Under the pieces are notes generated by a model, which was not told the origin of the DNA, did not search any database, and worked only from the letters and a program-made list of their open reading frames with translations. Below are positions 1 through 14,200 of a stretch of DNA of 64,000 nucleotides, one piece after another. The number at the start of each line of letters is the position of its first letter. Within the stretch, counting starts at the first letter, position 1. The stretch spans positions 19,874,477 to 19,938,476 of the forward strand of contig CAIIXF020000004.1 in the NCBI GenBank assembly GCA_903813345.2, in the 5' to 3' direction. The stretch comes from Owenia fusiformis. Taxonomy: Eukaryota > Annelida > Polychaeta > Sabellida > Oweniidae. Both the position numbers and the translations under genes were made by a program.

Positions 1-954
1 TTATTTTGCAAATCTGAAGTATTTGGAATTTCGTAGCCATTATATTTCGCGTATTTTCCAATAATATAGTAGCACTTGAAAATTATTCATTAATAATTCA
101 TTAATTTATGTGCACCAGCAGGCCGAGAGTATCCGTTGAGGAATGGCCTTTTTGAAAATATGGTCTCAATTTAAAAAAATGAGCCCACATTTTCAAAAAC
201 TGGGTTCACATTTTCAAAAGAGACTGAGATATTCGGGCTAAAAAAGTACATTTTCCAGAAAAATACTTTGTTCTCGATCCCATGTGACTATTCAGATCTG
301 ATAAAATAAGTGAACTCGGAACACTTGGGTTGTCAGAATAATTTTATAGGCAAGAGTCTGAACATTGGGTTAGCCTAGAACAGTTGGGCTTTCACACACG
401 TGATTCAATCTCTCATTTTCCTACTGCATAACGAAGTTTTGTTATTTAAAAACAGCTGATTAGAAATATGTTTTATTTTTATTTTTTTGCCATTTACATG
501 TTTCTCATGTGTTACTTTTCTCGTCTTTTTTTGTTTTACCGATCTCTCATATTTCTACACACCTCTGCCTTACTCGAGTATCAAGCTTCTTTGATGGCTT
601 TGAACGTAAGTAACCTCCGCCAAGTCAATTACACTATACATGTACGTGATGTCTATGTCCGCATGTATTTTAATGACTTACCACAATATCGAATGACTAG
701 TCGTTAATGAGAAGCCACATACAATGCTTAATTAATTCTTCACCACCCATACGAAAAAATAGTATGTCAAATGTGAAGCTGAGTGAAAATGTGTGAGATC
801 AGCGAGTAATAATTCAAGCAAGTGTGAAGCATGTAGTCTACATTCAATAAGTGTATATAAGGGTAAGGAAACGGGAGACTAATATCAATATAATTAGACA
901 TAGACGCGAGAAATTAGGATTGACCACAATAAGTGTTTTCCAAGAGAAATCTAG
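1..954. other. Upstream flank of gene 1, no gene seen
   Basis: AT-rich sequence with no supportable coding exon; the open frame at 468-707 is hydrophobic and low in complexity. A TATA-like decamer GTGTATATAA lies at 851-860 and matches the decamer at the starts of gene 2 and the third locus, so it is an alternative start signal for gene 1. Confidence 0.5.
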
Positions 955-1008
955 TATATAAGTTGAGGTCGGTGGGCTTCAGATCGTCTTCAACAGTGCG
1001 AACTTCAG
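955..1008 (+). promoter_or_regulatory. TATA box and noncoding exon 1 of gene 1
   Basis: TATATAAG at 955-962 lies about 26 bases before a TTCAGAT initiator-like site (about 979-985). A consensus donor, AACTTCAG then GTAAGT, ends the short exon at 1008. TATA-to-donor spacing is 54 bases, against 60 in gene 2 and 55 at the third locus, which supports this TATA over the one at 851. The exon has no ATG, so translation starts in exon 2. The transcription start is inferred. Confidence 0.65.
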
Positions 1009-2025
1009 GTAAGTTATTCATTTCGTTCATAGTGTCTACAATCCTGAAATCTTAACAAAATATATTTGAATTTTTTCTTTAACCTCACAGTGTGCCATAG
1101 ACCCATAGTATAAAGTATTATTATGAGAATTTGAATTAAATCAGTTTTGATATTATTTTCAATGAAAAATTCTATCAAAAAGTCACGTAACAATCGCTCA
1201 TTAAAGATTATTACACCATACCATTTTCATACATGCATATTCACATTTCGCAAACATAAATGTTTTAGTTTAATACCTTTCTATCGTTTGGGCAAAATAG
1301 CTTACCTAACTAGGTTCATTCCATTTGAATTACATATCTCACACAGACACCATAGGGCATATATACGTGTGGTAGGATAATGTAACTTGATATCCTAAGA
1401 TAGAAACAGCTCCCGTATTAATCTGACAGGAGCTGGTATCTTGATCCTGGCTAATTTCATTTCAGGTTTGTGAAATACCAAAACGAGAGTCTGCCTACAA
1501 ATGATTTGGTCCAATTTTCAAATACTTTCAAATAGATAAACTTCAGATATGTCTTCAGATATGTCTGAATTCTTGAGACAGCACAACACAAACTTTTGTC
1601 ATTGTCCCTTGAGAAACACAATCCTGCGAAAACATAGCATCCATCTTGAAGATTTTTGGTTGAAGGCTGAAAGATCAGATTGGTATCAGAATTATGAATG
1701 GAGAAGTGTTTCATAGTGTTTATAAGTGTCAGCTATCAGGTGATAGCATCTGTCAATCAAAGTCAAAAATAGCTTGTCTGCGTGTCATGTATTTCAGTTT
1801 TGTTTTTATGTTAATTTTGTGAAGTATGAGTGTCATTACTCAGACAATATGTGTCCAATTATCTTTCAAACGTGAAGTATGAGTGTCATTACTCAGACAA
1901 TATGTGTCCAATTATCTTTCAAACGTCAAATCTTTCAACAAGATCTCATACAGATACTATCTAGTACAAACTATAATTGCTTAACATTAACAATGTTTTC
2001 CTTTTAATGTCTCATTACTTCGCAG
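1009..2025 (+). other. Intron 1 of gene 1
   Basis: Runs from the GT at 1009 to the CGCAG acceptor ending at 2025. It holds a perfect 53-base tandem duplication (1819-1871 and 1872-1924). No coding sequence is supported. Confidence 0.65.
1819..1924. repeat. Perfect 53-bp tandem duplication
   Basis: Two identical adjacent 53-base copies beginning GTGAAGTATGAG, starting at 1819 and 1872. The lack of any difference points to a recent duplication. Confidence 0.9.
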
Positions 2026-2278
2026 AAGATTTTCCTCAAACTATCCAGAATGAAAGGTTTTCTGCTACTCGCCATCTATGCAGCTTGTCTATTGAAGACA
2101 TCAACTGGCGTTCGTGTCGCCGAGTTGAACAGAATCTTTGATCAAGCACCTTACGGATACTGGGCGGCACTAGCGGCCAACAGAGGGAAGAAGCCACAGT
2201 CTGGAAGAAGTGGGGATATTGACATTGACGTTGACCCGCAATTCTTCGATGAGTTTTGCAAACCAAAAGTAGAAGTTT
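2026..2278 (+). CDS. Gene 1 exon 2: start codon, signal peptide, GRSG segment
   Basis: Acceptor CGCAG ends at 2025 and the ATG is at 2050-2052. The peptide begins MKGFLLLAIYAACLL and is probably cut after KTSTG. Coding ends in phase 1 at donor TT/GTAAAT. A competing GT at 2269 would give phase 0 and would not fit exon 3. The gene 2 counterpart also ends in phase 1. Confidence 0.85.
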
Positions 2279-5200
2279 GTAAATATCATTTTTTGTTTAG
2301 TTTGAATCTTCCAAGATTATTGAAAAAATGATCGATGTTTTAAACTGTCAAAATGAAGCAGTCGGCAAATCAACTGTATTGCGGTTGTTTTCAACGCACT
2401 GGTGTTGTGTAATTGTGTTATGTATTGCAATTATGCAATGGGATTTATGAAAAAGACCAACCACCGACCAGGAAAACAGTGGGGTCCACACAGTCGATGG
2501 TCGATCTTCTATCACAGTGTTCTATAGCTACTCAAAGATGAATACTAGTAGATGCTACATGTACCTTATTATCCAGAAGTACTTGAAGGCAATAAATAAT
2601 AAAATAATAAATTGACTTTCAAAAAGCCGGCTTGGTATATTTGCCATCGACCCTTTCTCAAACCATACTTACCTCTCCCAGTTCTTCATTTCTTAATTGC
2701 CCCATCAAGATTTCCAATGAAATATTTCCATAAATAGTTAGTTAGTTAGTTAGTTAGTTATATATTTATTAGAGTCTCACGCTGAATTTTTTACAATCAT
2801 ATAAAATCAATAAATAATTAAAACAGCAGCCCAGCCGGCATCGGCCAATGAGAGACTTAAAACTTGTAGTTACTAAAATAATTCTCTTCTTTTCCTTATC
2901 ATGTGTCCAATGGTTTTAGCAAGTAATCGTTGGACAGCCTTTTCAATCTTGTGTATCTCAATCACGTATCAAAAATATGTTTATTACGTTCTTAAATGTA
3001 GACTCTTTTGATTAACGTGTTTCTTGGGTTGCATTTTGAATAGTTACATCATTGAAAATGGTCAAAGATTTATATGATCTGCCAGTACCCACTTATGATG
3101 GAAGCGAGTATTTTTGGTACTGTAAAAGATGCACTGTCAAAACAATAACCTGGTTGTGCAAGGTAGCCTCTTCAATAACAATATGTTAGCGTCTTATGTA
3201 GCCACTGATGTTTTGGCAGCATGTATTTTTTAGGTTTACCTTATGTGATGATACTCCTATTGATATTTTTCAATATGTAAACTTAGATTTCTTTTTTTTA
3301 CTTGAAACAACACTGGTTACTTAATTGTGATTTATGGGCAGCTTTCTCAACCTTGTTTATCTCAATCATGTATCAAAAATATGTCTATACGTTCTTAAAT
3401 GTAGACCCTTTTGAGTAACCCGTTTCTTGGGTTGCCATTTGAGTTACCTGTTTCTTGAATTGCCTTTTGAGTAACCTGTTAATTGGGTTGCTTTGTGAGT
3501 TACCTGTTTCTTGGGTGCGAAGGCGAAACCTATCTATAAATTCCAAGGTTTATTAATAGAGGGATGTAACTGATGGCTAGTAGCTAGCTAGAGGTTTTCT
3601 TTTTTTCGAAACAATGCTTACTACTTACAAATACTTATGGGGCCATTTTTCGATTTTGTGTTTCTCGATCAAACATTCAAACATTTATAAAAGTGTTTCA
3701 ATTGTAGGCCCCTTTAAATAATCTTTTTAGATAGTCAGGGCGTAACTATACTGACTATTCCCAACAGCCAGGGTGATTTATTGTAGGAATTTAAGTAATG
3801 GTTGAGAAGGGTATATAACTTATGTTCTGTAAACCACATTTTTTTTAAAACTGTATATTGAATTATTACCGCTACTGTACGCATACGACTGGACTTCTAT
3901 GCAAAGGTTTTGAAGCGGCTTCTTTTTGTATTTTGAAAATGAATATTGTTTCTGTTAAATACTCTGTGAGTCTCGTATGTTTGGGTGTGAATGTATGTTT
4001 TTGTGACTTTGCAAATCATACCATGTATTTATGTGCGATAATGTGTGCTTTGATGTGCGTGAGTGTGTTGCACCTGAATGCCTTTTGTGTGTGCATGTCT
4101 TTTGTATTGAACAGGATTTATGTGAGTAACTCAAATACATATACGAGTTTTTATTGTGTAAGGTATGAGGTAGTGTGTTATATCCTATCTGTAGATGCAC
4201 TAGACCGAGAAAATATAAAATGCTTTTATCTGATATTCCTCCGGGGTTTTGACCACCTGGGCAAGTATAATGTATGTATGCCTGTGTTACGCGGTCTTAT
4301 GGCTAAGTCTTGCGTGAAACCATATTGCTCCTATCCGTAACTTAAATTTAGGGTCCCTAAATACGAAGGGACTGAGACAAAATAAAAAGAGGGCGTCTAT
4401 TTTCTTATTTCTGAAAAGAAAAAGACTTGATGTTGTTTTTCTACAAGAAACCAATTCGTCAATAGCCGATGAAAATATGTGGAAAAGGGAATGGGGATCT
4501 GATATATATTTTGCGCATGGTCAAAAACGGAGCGAGCGTGGAGTCGCGATACTTTTTTCTAAACATCAGCGATATGACATTTTGGATATCGATACACATT
4601 CGTCAGGTAGGTATGTTATCATTAAATGTAAAATAGGTACTCACTCTTATACTTTTGTGAATATCTACGCGCCAAACGATGGTCACGAAAATAAGACTTT
4701 CTTTGAAAAGCTTCACTTCAACGAACTTTGCTTCAGATTTTTTGATTATAGGAGGTGATTGTAACATGATTCTCGACCCTAATACGGATAGATATTCCTA
4801 CGGAATGACAAAACATAAAGAATCCGAATCTGCCGGTATCGTGAGATCAATGATACATGATTTTAATCTTTTTGATATCTGGAGAACGTTAAACCCTTCT
4901 GCGGTACAATATACTTATGAGTCCTTTGCGAAGGATGAGTTTAAAAATTCAAAATTTAAAAGTAGGATTGATATGTTTTTTGTTGACAGGAGGATCAAAA
5001 AGAATTGTGAGTGCTTTATCGAGCCTGCCATTCTTTCTGATCATAAATTATTACGACTTAATATTGGTTTGGATACAGAAATGAGGGGGACGGGTTTTTG
5101 GAAATTTAATAATAGTTTGCTACAAGACGATGAGTACTCTTTAAGCATCCGAAGCCTCATAACAAAATTACGTGACGAGCACCGTGATCTCAGCAAGATC

Positions 5201-8200
5201 GAATTATGGGAATTCATGAAGTTCAAAATTAAGGAAAAGACAATACATTTTTCAAAGTTAAAATGTCGTGAAAATCGAAAAGCTGAACTTGAGTTACTAA
5301 AGGAGATCGAACATCTTGAATCTTTAATTGCAAGTGACGGCTCTACCTTAATCTCTTCGGTATGTGAAGCCTATGAAAGAGCAAAAGTCAAACTTGAAAA
5401 AATGTGTATCTATAAGGCGGAAGGTCATTTGATCCGAGCAAAAATTGACCAGTATGAAAAAAATGAAAGATGTACGTCTTTTTTCTTTAATTTGGAAAAA
5501 TCAAACCACGAGAAAAAACACATAACAAATTTGTCGATTGGTGGAGTAAGTATCGAAAATGATACTCGTATTTTGAATGAAATTAAACTCTTTTATCAAG
5601 ATTTATATTCTGAAAAGGTCTCGCCCGATTTCAAAGATTTTGACACTTTTACTAATAATCTACAGTCGCGTAAACTATCTGAAGCGCAGAAGGCATCGTG
5701 CGAACTCAGACTTACTGAAGCAGAATGCTTTAAAGTTCTCTCAACGTTTAAGTCGAACAAAACACCGGGGAGTGATGGCCTTTCGGCCGAATGGTATAAA
5801 GCATTTTGGAACGACATTTCGACAGGTGTTGTTGACAGTTTTAACCTCTCACTTAGAGTTGGACTCTTATCTGTTAGTCAAAGGCAGGGCGTAATATCTT
5901 TGATTGAAAAATCGGGAAAGGATTTATCTCTGCTTAAAAACTGGCGTCCAATTTCATTGTTAAATATAGATTATAAAATTGTTTCTAAAGTGGTAAGTAA
6001 GAGAATTGAAGCGGTTCTCTGCGCGATTATTGAACCCGATCAGACTGCCTTTGTCAAAGGAAGACTGATTGGCGAAAACATTCGATTTATGGAGGATTTA
6101 CTAGTATATACTAGAGAAAGGAAAATACCAGGCATTATTTCTTTAATTGACTTTGAAAAAGCATATGACAGTATTGAATGGAGTTTTATTGATTTTGCGT
6201 TGCGGTACTTTAATTTTGGCGATGAGTTAATCCGTTGGGTTAAGCTCTTTTACACTGATATCAATAGCTGCGTACTGAACAACGGGCATTCTACTGGGTG
6301 GTTTAAAGTACATAGGGGTGTCCGTCAAGGAGATCCGTTAAGTTGCTCCCTTTTTGTTATATGTATTGAGGTACTTGCCCTTAAGATCAGGCAAGATGAA
6401 AATCGATCTAAATGGCCACACTCAGAAATTGACTATGTATGCCGATGACACGTCTCTAATACTCAAAGATGCAAATTCCCTTGAAGCTGCCTTAAGCATT
6501 TTCGAAAATTTTTATCATTTATCGGGCCTAAAAATTAATAAGGAAAAAACCGAATGTTTTAGTGTTGGTGCCAACCATGATGGTGTAAATCCGAATATTG
6601 GGGGCTGTATTTGGGTAAAGAGGCCAAGTAAGTTTTTAGGCATCAGTGTATCATACGATCCAGAGCATAATAAGGCGATAAATTTTGACCGGAAAATAGA
6701 ATCGTTGAAGAGGATTCTAAACCTCTGGGGTAAGCGAAATCTCACCATTTACGGTCGTATTATGATAATCAAATCCCTTGCAGTTTCACAGATCGTATAT
6801 TCTATGTCCATGACTGTTACGCCCGACAGCATCATTTCAAAGGTGAATACTTTGATTTATAATTTTTTGTGGAAAGGGAAACGGGATAAAATAAAGCGAA
6901 ATACTGTGGTCGGATCTTATGATCAGGGGGGCATTCGTATGGTGAACATGACATCGATGGAAAAAGCACTAAAAATTATGTGGCTTAAACGATTCCTTGA
7001 TGACCAACTTAGCCACTGGAAAGTGATTCCGCGAATATATTTTGAACATTTTGGCGGTCTTAATCTACTTCTACAATGTAGATATGATGTACGCCTATTT
7101 AAACAAAAAATCCCCGATTTCTATATGAATGCTCTTTCATATTATTCAACGGTAAGTGAGACGGAGGAACCAAAAAACAGTTCTGAGGTAAAGAGCGAGA
7201 TACTATGGCATAATAAATACATACTTAGGGAGGGTAAACAGATATTTCAAAAAAGCCTTTTCGAAATGGGGGTTGTTCAAATAAATGATTTACTAAATGG
7301 GAATGGTAGTTTTATGGAACTGAATGATTTTAAATACAAGTTCCAGGTGGATATAAACTTTTTAGACTACATTAGCCTAATATCTTCCATTCCAAAGAAA
7401 TGGAAATCAATTTTAAAAAGCGATCCGAAAGCGAAGTGTGAAACCGAATATACTGAAAGCATCGAAGAGTTTTTTATTGGTAACAAAACGGTCCACATCA
7501 AAAATTTGAATACAAAAATGATTCAATTGTACATCAATCAACAATGTTTTTCTGAATCAATAAGCGTTAAGCGCTTATGTTGCAAATATAATGTTAACGC
7601 TCGAGATATGTGTTCAATGGTATATGACATAACCAAAAACCACTCTTTTTGGGAATTACAGTATAAGATTATTAATAATATTTATGCCTCAAATTTGTAC
7701 CTTAAACTTGTTGGTATACGTACGAATGATAAATGTGATTTTTGCGGCCAAAAAGAGACGATTGTCCACCGTTTTTGGGAGTGCAAGAACATCAAAAGTC
7801 TTTTAAAATATTTCGGAGATCAATGGAGAGAAAAGGATATACACTTATATGAGCAACACGTCATTGTTGGGTATTTCGATAGGAAACATTTTAGAAAGTT
7901 TAACTTTTCCGTTTTGATATTAAAATACTATGTTCATAGAGCTTATTATTCCAACATGCCACTGACTTGTGTTGGATTTCAAGCCTATTTAAACGAAGGT
8001 CTCAGACTGGAAAATATTTTTGATGAGTGATTGTATGTGTGTGGTATGCATGATATGAATGAATGTCGTGTGAGTGGAATGGGTCTGTGTGTCGAATTTG
8101 GTATTTGTATTTCTATTTCATTTGTAAAAACGGCTTACAGCAAATCAATTGTATCCTTGTGTAGTGAAAAGGTAAATTGAGAAAAAAAAAAATAAAAAAA

Positions 8201-11200
8201 AAAAAAAAAAAAGTAATCGTTGTAAAGAAGTGGTAGTTAGTATTACACAATATTTAACAAGTGTTGGTAGTGAATCAAAATCGTGTACAGACTGTTTTGC
8301 TAAAAGTTGGAGTCTGTGTTTTCAAACGTCATTTTAAGACATTTATTCTGAATTGTTTTATAGTTCCACACGTCCATTCGGTGGCGATTATATGATTCAA
8401 CCATGTGATAGCGAAATGCATGTCCAGATGAACGTAGGTTTAAAAATATAAGCAGATTAATACAAAAAATTGACATCGATTTTTCGATCTCTGTTGATTG
8501 TGTTGATATCGTACGTTTCACAGAAATATAAAACACTTGGGTTTTGATTCACAGGTAAATCTCAACCCAGTTTTCCCGTACAATACAAAATATTTCGTAT
8601 TAAAACAGATGAACATGACAGAAAGAAGTAATAAAACACAAACTGCGCGCCTATTTTAGCCAGAAATCACAAACTGCGTGCCTACTCTTCCAAACTGCGT
8701 GCATATTATTGATGACTTCTCAGTAATGCAGGCCTATGTGATTTCATGGTAGTACGTAAGTTGAAAAGGTAGAGATTGAAAAGGTTCAAATAAATCAAAA
8801 ACTAAAATTGGGTTGATGGTTGACAACCAGTGGAAATGTACATATTTATATTTTATTTTGTTCTTGTCTGTATGATTTAATAAAAAATTGATGCAATAAT
8901 TCGACTTCATCATATAGAGTTGAGTTCAAAAATCTCATGAAAATGGTTTTGTTCTATTGGGGTCCTACTAAAAGACACCCAGGTGGCCCCCGCCTAGTCC
9001 CCATCGAAGTGCCGAAGTGCCTATTTTACTACTTTACTTCAAACTAACATCGTGCATGATGCATGGTGCAACATAAATACAATACGTTCATAAAAATTGT
9101 GTAAATATATATTGAATCATTTTTTATTTATATTTTTGATTGATGCAGTCCAAAAAGCCATTTCGTAGAATTCAATGAATTCCTCATTATAAAATGCTAT
9201 AAAAATTCACAGTTTTAGCAACATAAGTAAGAAAAAGTGTTTACAACAATCTCACTCTTTCGACTTGAAACGTTTTACCCATGTTACCATTAATAAGTGA
9301 CTATGCATGCATGACGAGCAAAAATTCAGAAATTCAAAACTTTTTCAATTAAATCTTTGAATTTTTGGGGATACAATAGTTCCGAGTCTATTTTATAGCA
9401 TATGCCAAAGGAAGTAATACTTGAATTTCCCGACTGTACAGTACATGTATAGTATACGAGCCTGATAAATCCAAAGAAATTGAGGAAGGGTTGACACAAT
9501 GTACTATTTCTTTTAAGGTTTGAGAGGACATCGGGCAAGAGGTTTTCACAGTCTTTTAATGTTTTTTCAAATGAGTCACTGGTACCTTTAAATAATCACC
9601 TCTTTGGTTTCTTGATTCCACATCTTGGTACTGTCTGAAAACCAAAACTAGCCCAGTATTTCCAGTAATTTCCATCCTCTTGGGAGTCGTGTCCTCCCTG
9701 TCTGTCATTTTGTGAATAGGCGCGCAGTTTGTCAGTGTTCCAAACTGCGTGCATAGTAGGCGCGCAGTTTGCCTACCGCTCCGTGAGTAATATCAGTAAC
9801 AAAAGAGAGATTTTGCAACTCACTTATAATGTTTATAAAGACTGACATTTTATGATTTATGGCGTAATATGACCGAAAATTGTATTCCGTTCATTGTTAA
9901 AAGACCGAAATCAAAATTGCATAAGAATCCACAGACTTTATTTTTTCAGATTTCAATAAATCTGCTTTAACTCACTACCTGTGACCTTGTTTCACCTGCC
10001 TTTTGGAAATATCAACTTTAATTGAAAGGTCTTTCGATTAATCGTTTGTATTGTACTTCCTTTTAATCACTTTCATAATCTTAATATTCCGTGGAGCGGG
10101 TCAACTGACAACTTTGTGAAGTTATGTACGAATATGACAACTCCCTCCTATACTCGGGGTGGAAGGTGTGAGAATTGTGCAAAAAATGACTTTGTGAGCT
10201 GGATGGAGTTTCTCTGTATTTTTCACTCTATTAGGGTTTCCTGCATAAGGGATTTTGCCTGCGAAGCATATAACTCTTGCGAACATATCCAAATATTAGT
10301 CCGAAGAAGACATACCTTGAATTTTTTAGAAAAAAATTGGCTAAAAATGGAAACTACAAAAAGTCAAAATGTTCAACTCAAACAAAACTCTAGCTATTTA
10401 ATATTAACACTATGTATTATTTAATGTTTTTCAGATGTTTAAGGACCTTCATTAGTGTACTAGTGTCTAGAAATAAGATAATTAAGGACAAAATTTGGCA
10501 TTTTTGATCATTTTCGTTTTCAGCAGTAACATATAGTTCTTTATATCTTGAGTTTAATGTTGACTGGTTGTTGCAATTTTGATTAAATCTGTGCTTGTAC
10601 ATGTCTTCTTCCATTTAAGATACAAAAAATGTATATTGGACCACCAATGGTCATATTAGAGCTTTCAGATCTCCCCTACCCCATTTATTATGAAAAATTA
10701 CTGAAACATGAAAATGTAAAATAACTTGAATTTATAAGCTTTAACAATATTGTAGCTATTCTATATCAATATTATGTATCAATTTATGTTTTCAGATATT
10801 TCAGAACCTTTATTGGTATACTAGTGCCTAGAAATGAGACATTTAAGGACAAAACTTGGCATTTTTTAAAATCATTTTAGCTTTCAGCAGTAATATATAG
10901 TTCCTCATATATTGAGTTTTATGTTTACTGGTTGTTGCAATTTTAATCAAATCTGTTTTTGTACATGTCTTCTTCCATTTAAGGTATAGAAAATGTATAG
11001 TGGACCACCGATGGTCATATTAGAGCTTTCAGATCTCCCCTACCCCATTTATAATGACACATATGAAGAAAAATATGAAAATATAAAATAACTTGAAACT
11101 ATAAACTTTAATAAAGTTGTAGCTATTCTATATCAATATTATGTGTTATTTCATGTTTTTAAGATATTTCAGAACCTTTATTGGTAAACTAGTGCCCAGA

Positions 11201-14200
11201 AATGAGACATTTAAGGACAAAACATGGCTTTTTTTTACCATTTTCGCTTTCAGCAATAACATATAGGTCCTTATATCTTGAGTTTAATGCTGACTGGTTG
11301 GTGCATTCTTAGTCAAATTTCTTCATGTAGATGTCTTCTTTCATTTAAGATATAAAAAATGTATAGTGGATGACCAATGTTCATATTAGAGTTTTCAGAT
11401 CTCCCCTACCCCATTTATTAGGAAAAATGACCGGAAAATATTAATAAAAAGTAAAATAATGCATCTTTTAATCTTTTTCTGATATTTCAGGACCCTCATT
11501 AATATTCTAATGCCTAGAAATGAGATATTTAAGGACAAAACTTGGCTTTTTTCATTTTCGCGTTCAGCAATAACGTATAGGTCCCTATATCATGAGTTTT
11601 ATGCTGACTGGTTGGTGCATTCTTGGTCAGATCTGTTCTTGTACATGTCTTCTTCCATTTAGGATATAAAAAATGTATATTGGACAACCAATGTTCATAT
11701 TAGAGCTTTCATGTCTCCCCTGCCCCATTTATAATGTAAATGAAAAAGTAATTTCAAATCATAAACTTAAACAAAATTGTAGCTATTCTCTATCAATACT
11801 ATGTATTATTTAATGTAACCTTCATTTGATTACATGTGTCTAAAATTTGGCATTTTTAGCATTCTGCATTTAGCAGTAGCATATAATTTTCCACAATTAT
11901 AAATCTTTGATGATAGATTTATATGTGCTTTTTATTGAATCTGTCTTCTCTGATTTAAGTTAAAGAAAATGTATGTAAGACAGCGAATGTTTTTATTAGA
12001 GGTCTAAGATCTGCCCTCCAACATTTAATAAGAAAACCAACACAAATGTTGTTATTGCAAGTTAATATTCTTAAACTTTTCAAAAGTTTAGCACATTTAT
12101 TGGCACACTAAAATAAAAAAAATGACACATAAATGGGCAAAATGACCTATTTTTCACTTTCAGCACTAGTTGAATGGTGATTAGTTGACATATTTTAGAT
12201 CATATATATTCAATTATGTGTCTTGTTATCTTCAAAGCATGGAAAATGTGTTTTAAACACAAATATACATATTAGAGATAAAATTACTACAATACCATAT
12301 TTTTAAAAGATTACTCAAAAATAGAATAGTGCGAAATAATTTTGTAATTTCACAGTTTACTCTCATATGAATCAAAGGATATGTCTATATATAAACATGA
12401 TTGTTCACAACTCTCGAACTTAATCCAGCAACAGCCTGATTTTTCAAATCTCCCTGGTTCTATGTTAGAGCTGCATTTAAGTCATTTTAAAGGTCTAAGA
12501 TGCTCATGACACCACAAGCTATATATTCAGATATGTAAGATCTCTAAATAATTTTTATAGTTCTGAGAAACTCATCTTAAAATATTGTCCAACGATCTGC
12601 ACTATGTTGTTTATTGCCACATGGACAAGTAGCAACACACCCTTGACTAGAAACTTTGTATTTGCAATTCGCTGCCTTTTGTCATTTTACATTTGCGAAT
12701 TGCCAAGGACATATGTTTCTTGTGTAGCTACAAAGGTTTGTTTGTGAGTACTGGTACAAGACACCCATCTTTGATATATCTTCAAATAGGTATTGCACTT
12801 TGAGATTCATATAGTAATTTAGAATGCTACCTTGAAGGACATAAGAAACTTTAAAAGCTCTTTTTAACTCTCATCCTTCTTTGCAAGCAACATTCTGTAT
12901 CATCAGACTGAATACAAATTCGCTTAACATTGAATTCCTTTGTCTTGTCTGTGGCACTGTAATAGACATGGACCATAAGGAGAGTGTCAACTTCTTCATG
13001 ATCAGTATTTGATAGATGTCTATAAGTTGCAACTATCAGTTTTGCAAAGTTCAATAGCAGCTCAGCCATAAGTGAAATTCATCCCATTTTAGAGATACAG
13101 TAACATAATGCTTCACAAACCAAAGACAGTTTACCATTTTGTAATTCTTTCCAAAATCATCTTGTTGGCTGTTCTTCATTTCACAATGTTTGCATTTACC
13201 AAAATATCCCCAAGCCCAATATCCATCATGAACTTCCCACCCTTAGGTGTAATATGGAAATCACCAAGCCTTTGACAACATTGCAATTGATATGAGGGAA
13301 TTCAACCAATATGGCTTGATCACTGGTTATAATTATCAAAGTACTATACCCCATTAATATATTCCAAGTGTTGTACTATACATTGCATAGATTCATGAGC
13401 AGTTTGCAACATATTATAACCAGAAAGCACAATGGACAAAGATAGAGAATACCCGCTCCATTGATACAGCTCAACTTTAAATGTCTAATTTTTAGACTTG
13501 TATACTCATGAAGTTCCTGACACATCTGAAAAATATCAAATGATACATAGTATTGATCTAGAATATCGACAACTTTGTTAAAGTCTATACTTTGAAATTG
13601 TTTGGTTTTTATATTTCTGGTTATTTTTTCAAAATAAATGGGGTAGGGGCGATATGTAAGCTCTAATATAATGACAGGCTTTCCAATATACATTTCTAAA
13701 TACCTTAAATCAAAGTAGGCAGGCAAAAGAACAGATTTGATCAAGAATCCATCAACCAATCAGCATTAAACTCAAGATATAAGGAACTATACGAGGGTAT
13801 ATCATAAAGTTCTCATAATATCTCTCTAATTTTTTTATTTTTCAACATATTCTCATGAAATCTTCATAGAATCTGCAGTATAGAATACTGTATTGATATA
13901 TCAAGAAATATTTGGTATAACAGAAATATTAGATAAGTAATGGTTGCCATAGTAACCGGAAATCAAGGCACCCGGGGCAAATAAAAATAATTGAGATATA
14001 ATGAGCTTTATTAACTTTGTTTACATACATAATAAACTCTCATAAGTTATCAAACACGTTAAAATGTTATCTTGAATATGTTGTTGAATGCTTTTACTAT
14101 AAAATAAATTGATCATGTGAATTGTGTGATGTCATAGGGGATGCTTACATGCTTCATTAGATGTGATACCAGACTCTGAGAATCAAAGCTTAATGATCAG

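Noticed and set aside
3858-4340. 160-residue frame before the LINE ORF2, as a possible ORF1
   Set aside because: It is Cys/Val/hydrophobic-rich, from T-rich DNA, has no coiled coil, RNA-binding or zinc-knuckle pattern, and overlaps the ORF2 start in another frame.
13376-13759. 127-residue minus-strand frame
   Set aside because: It lies within a unit of the foldback array, whose other copies do not preserve the frame.
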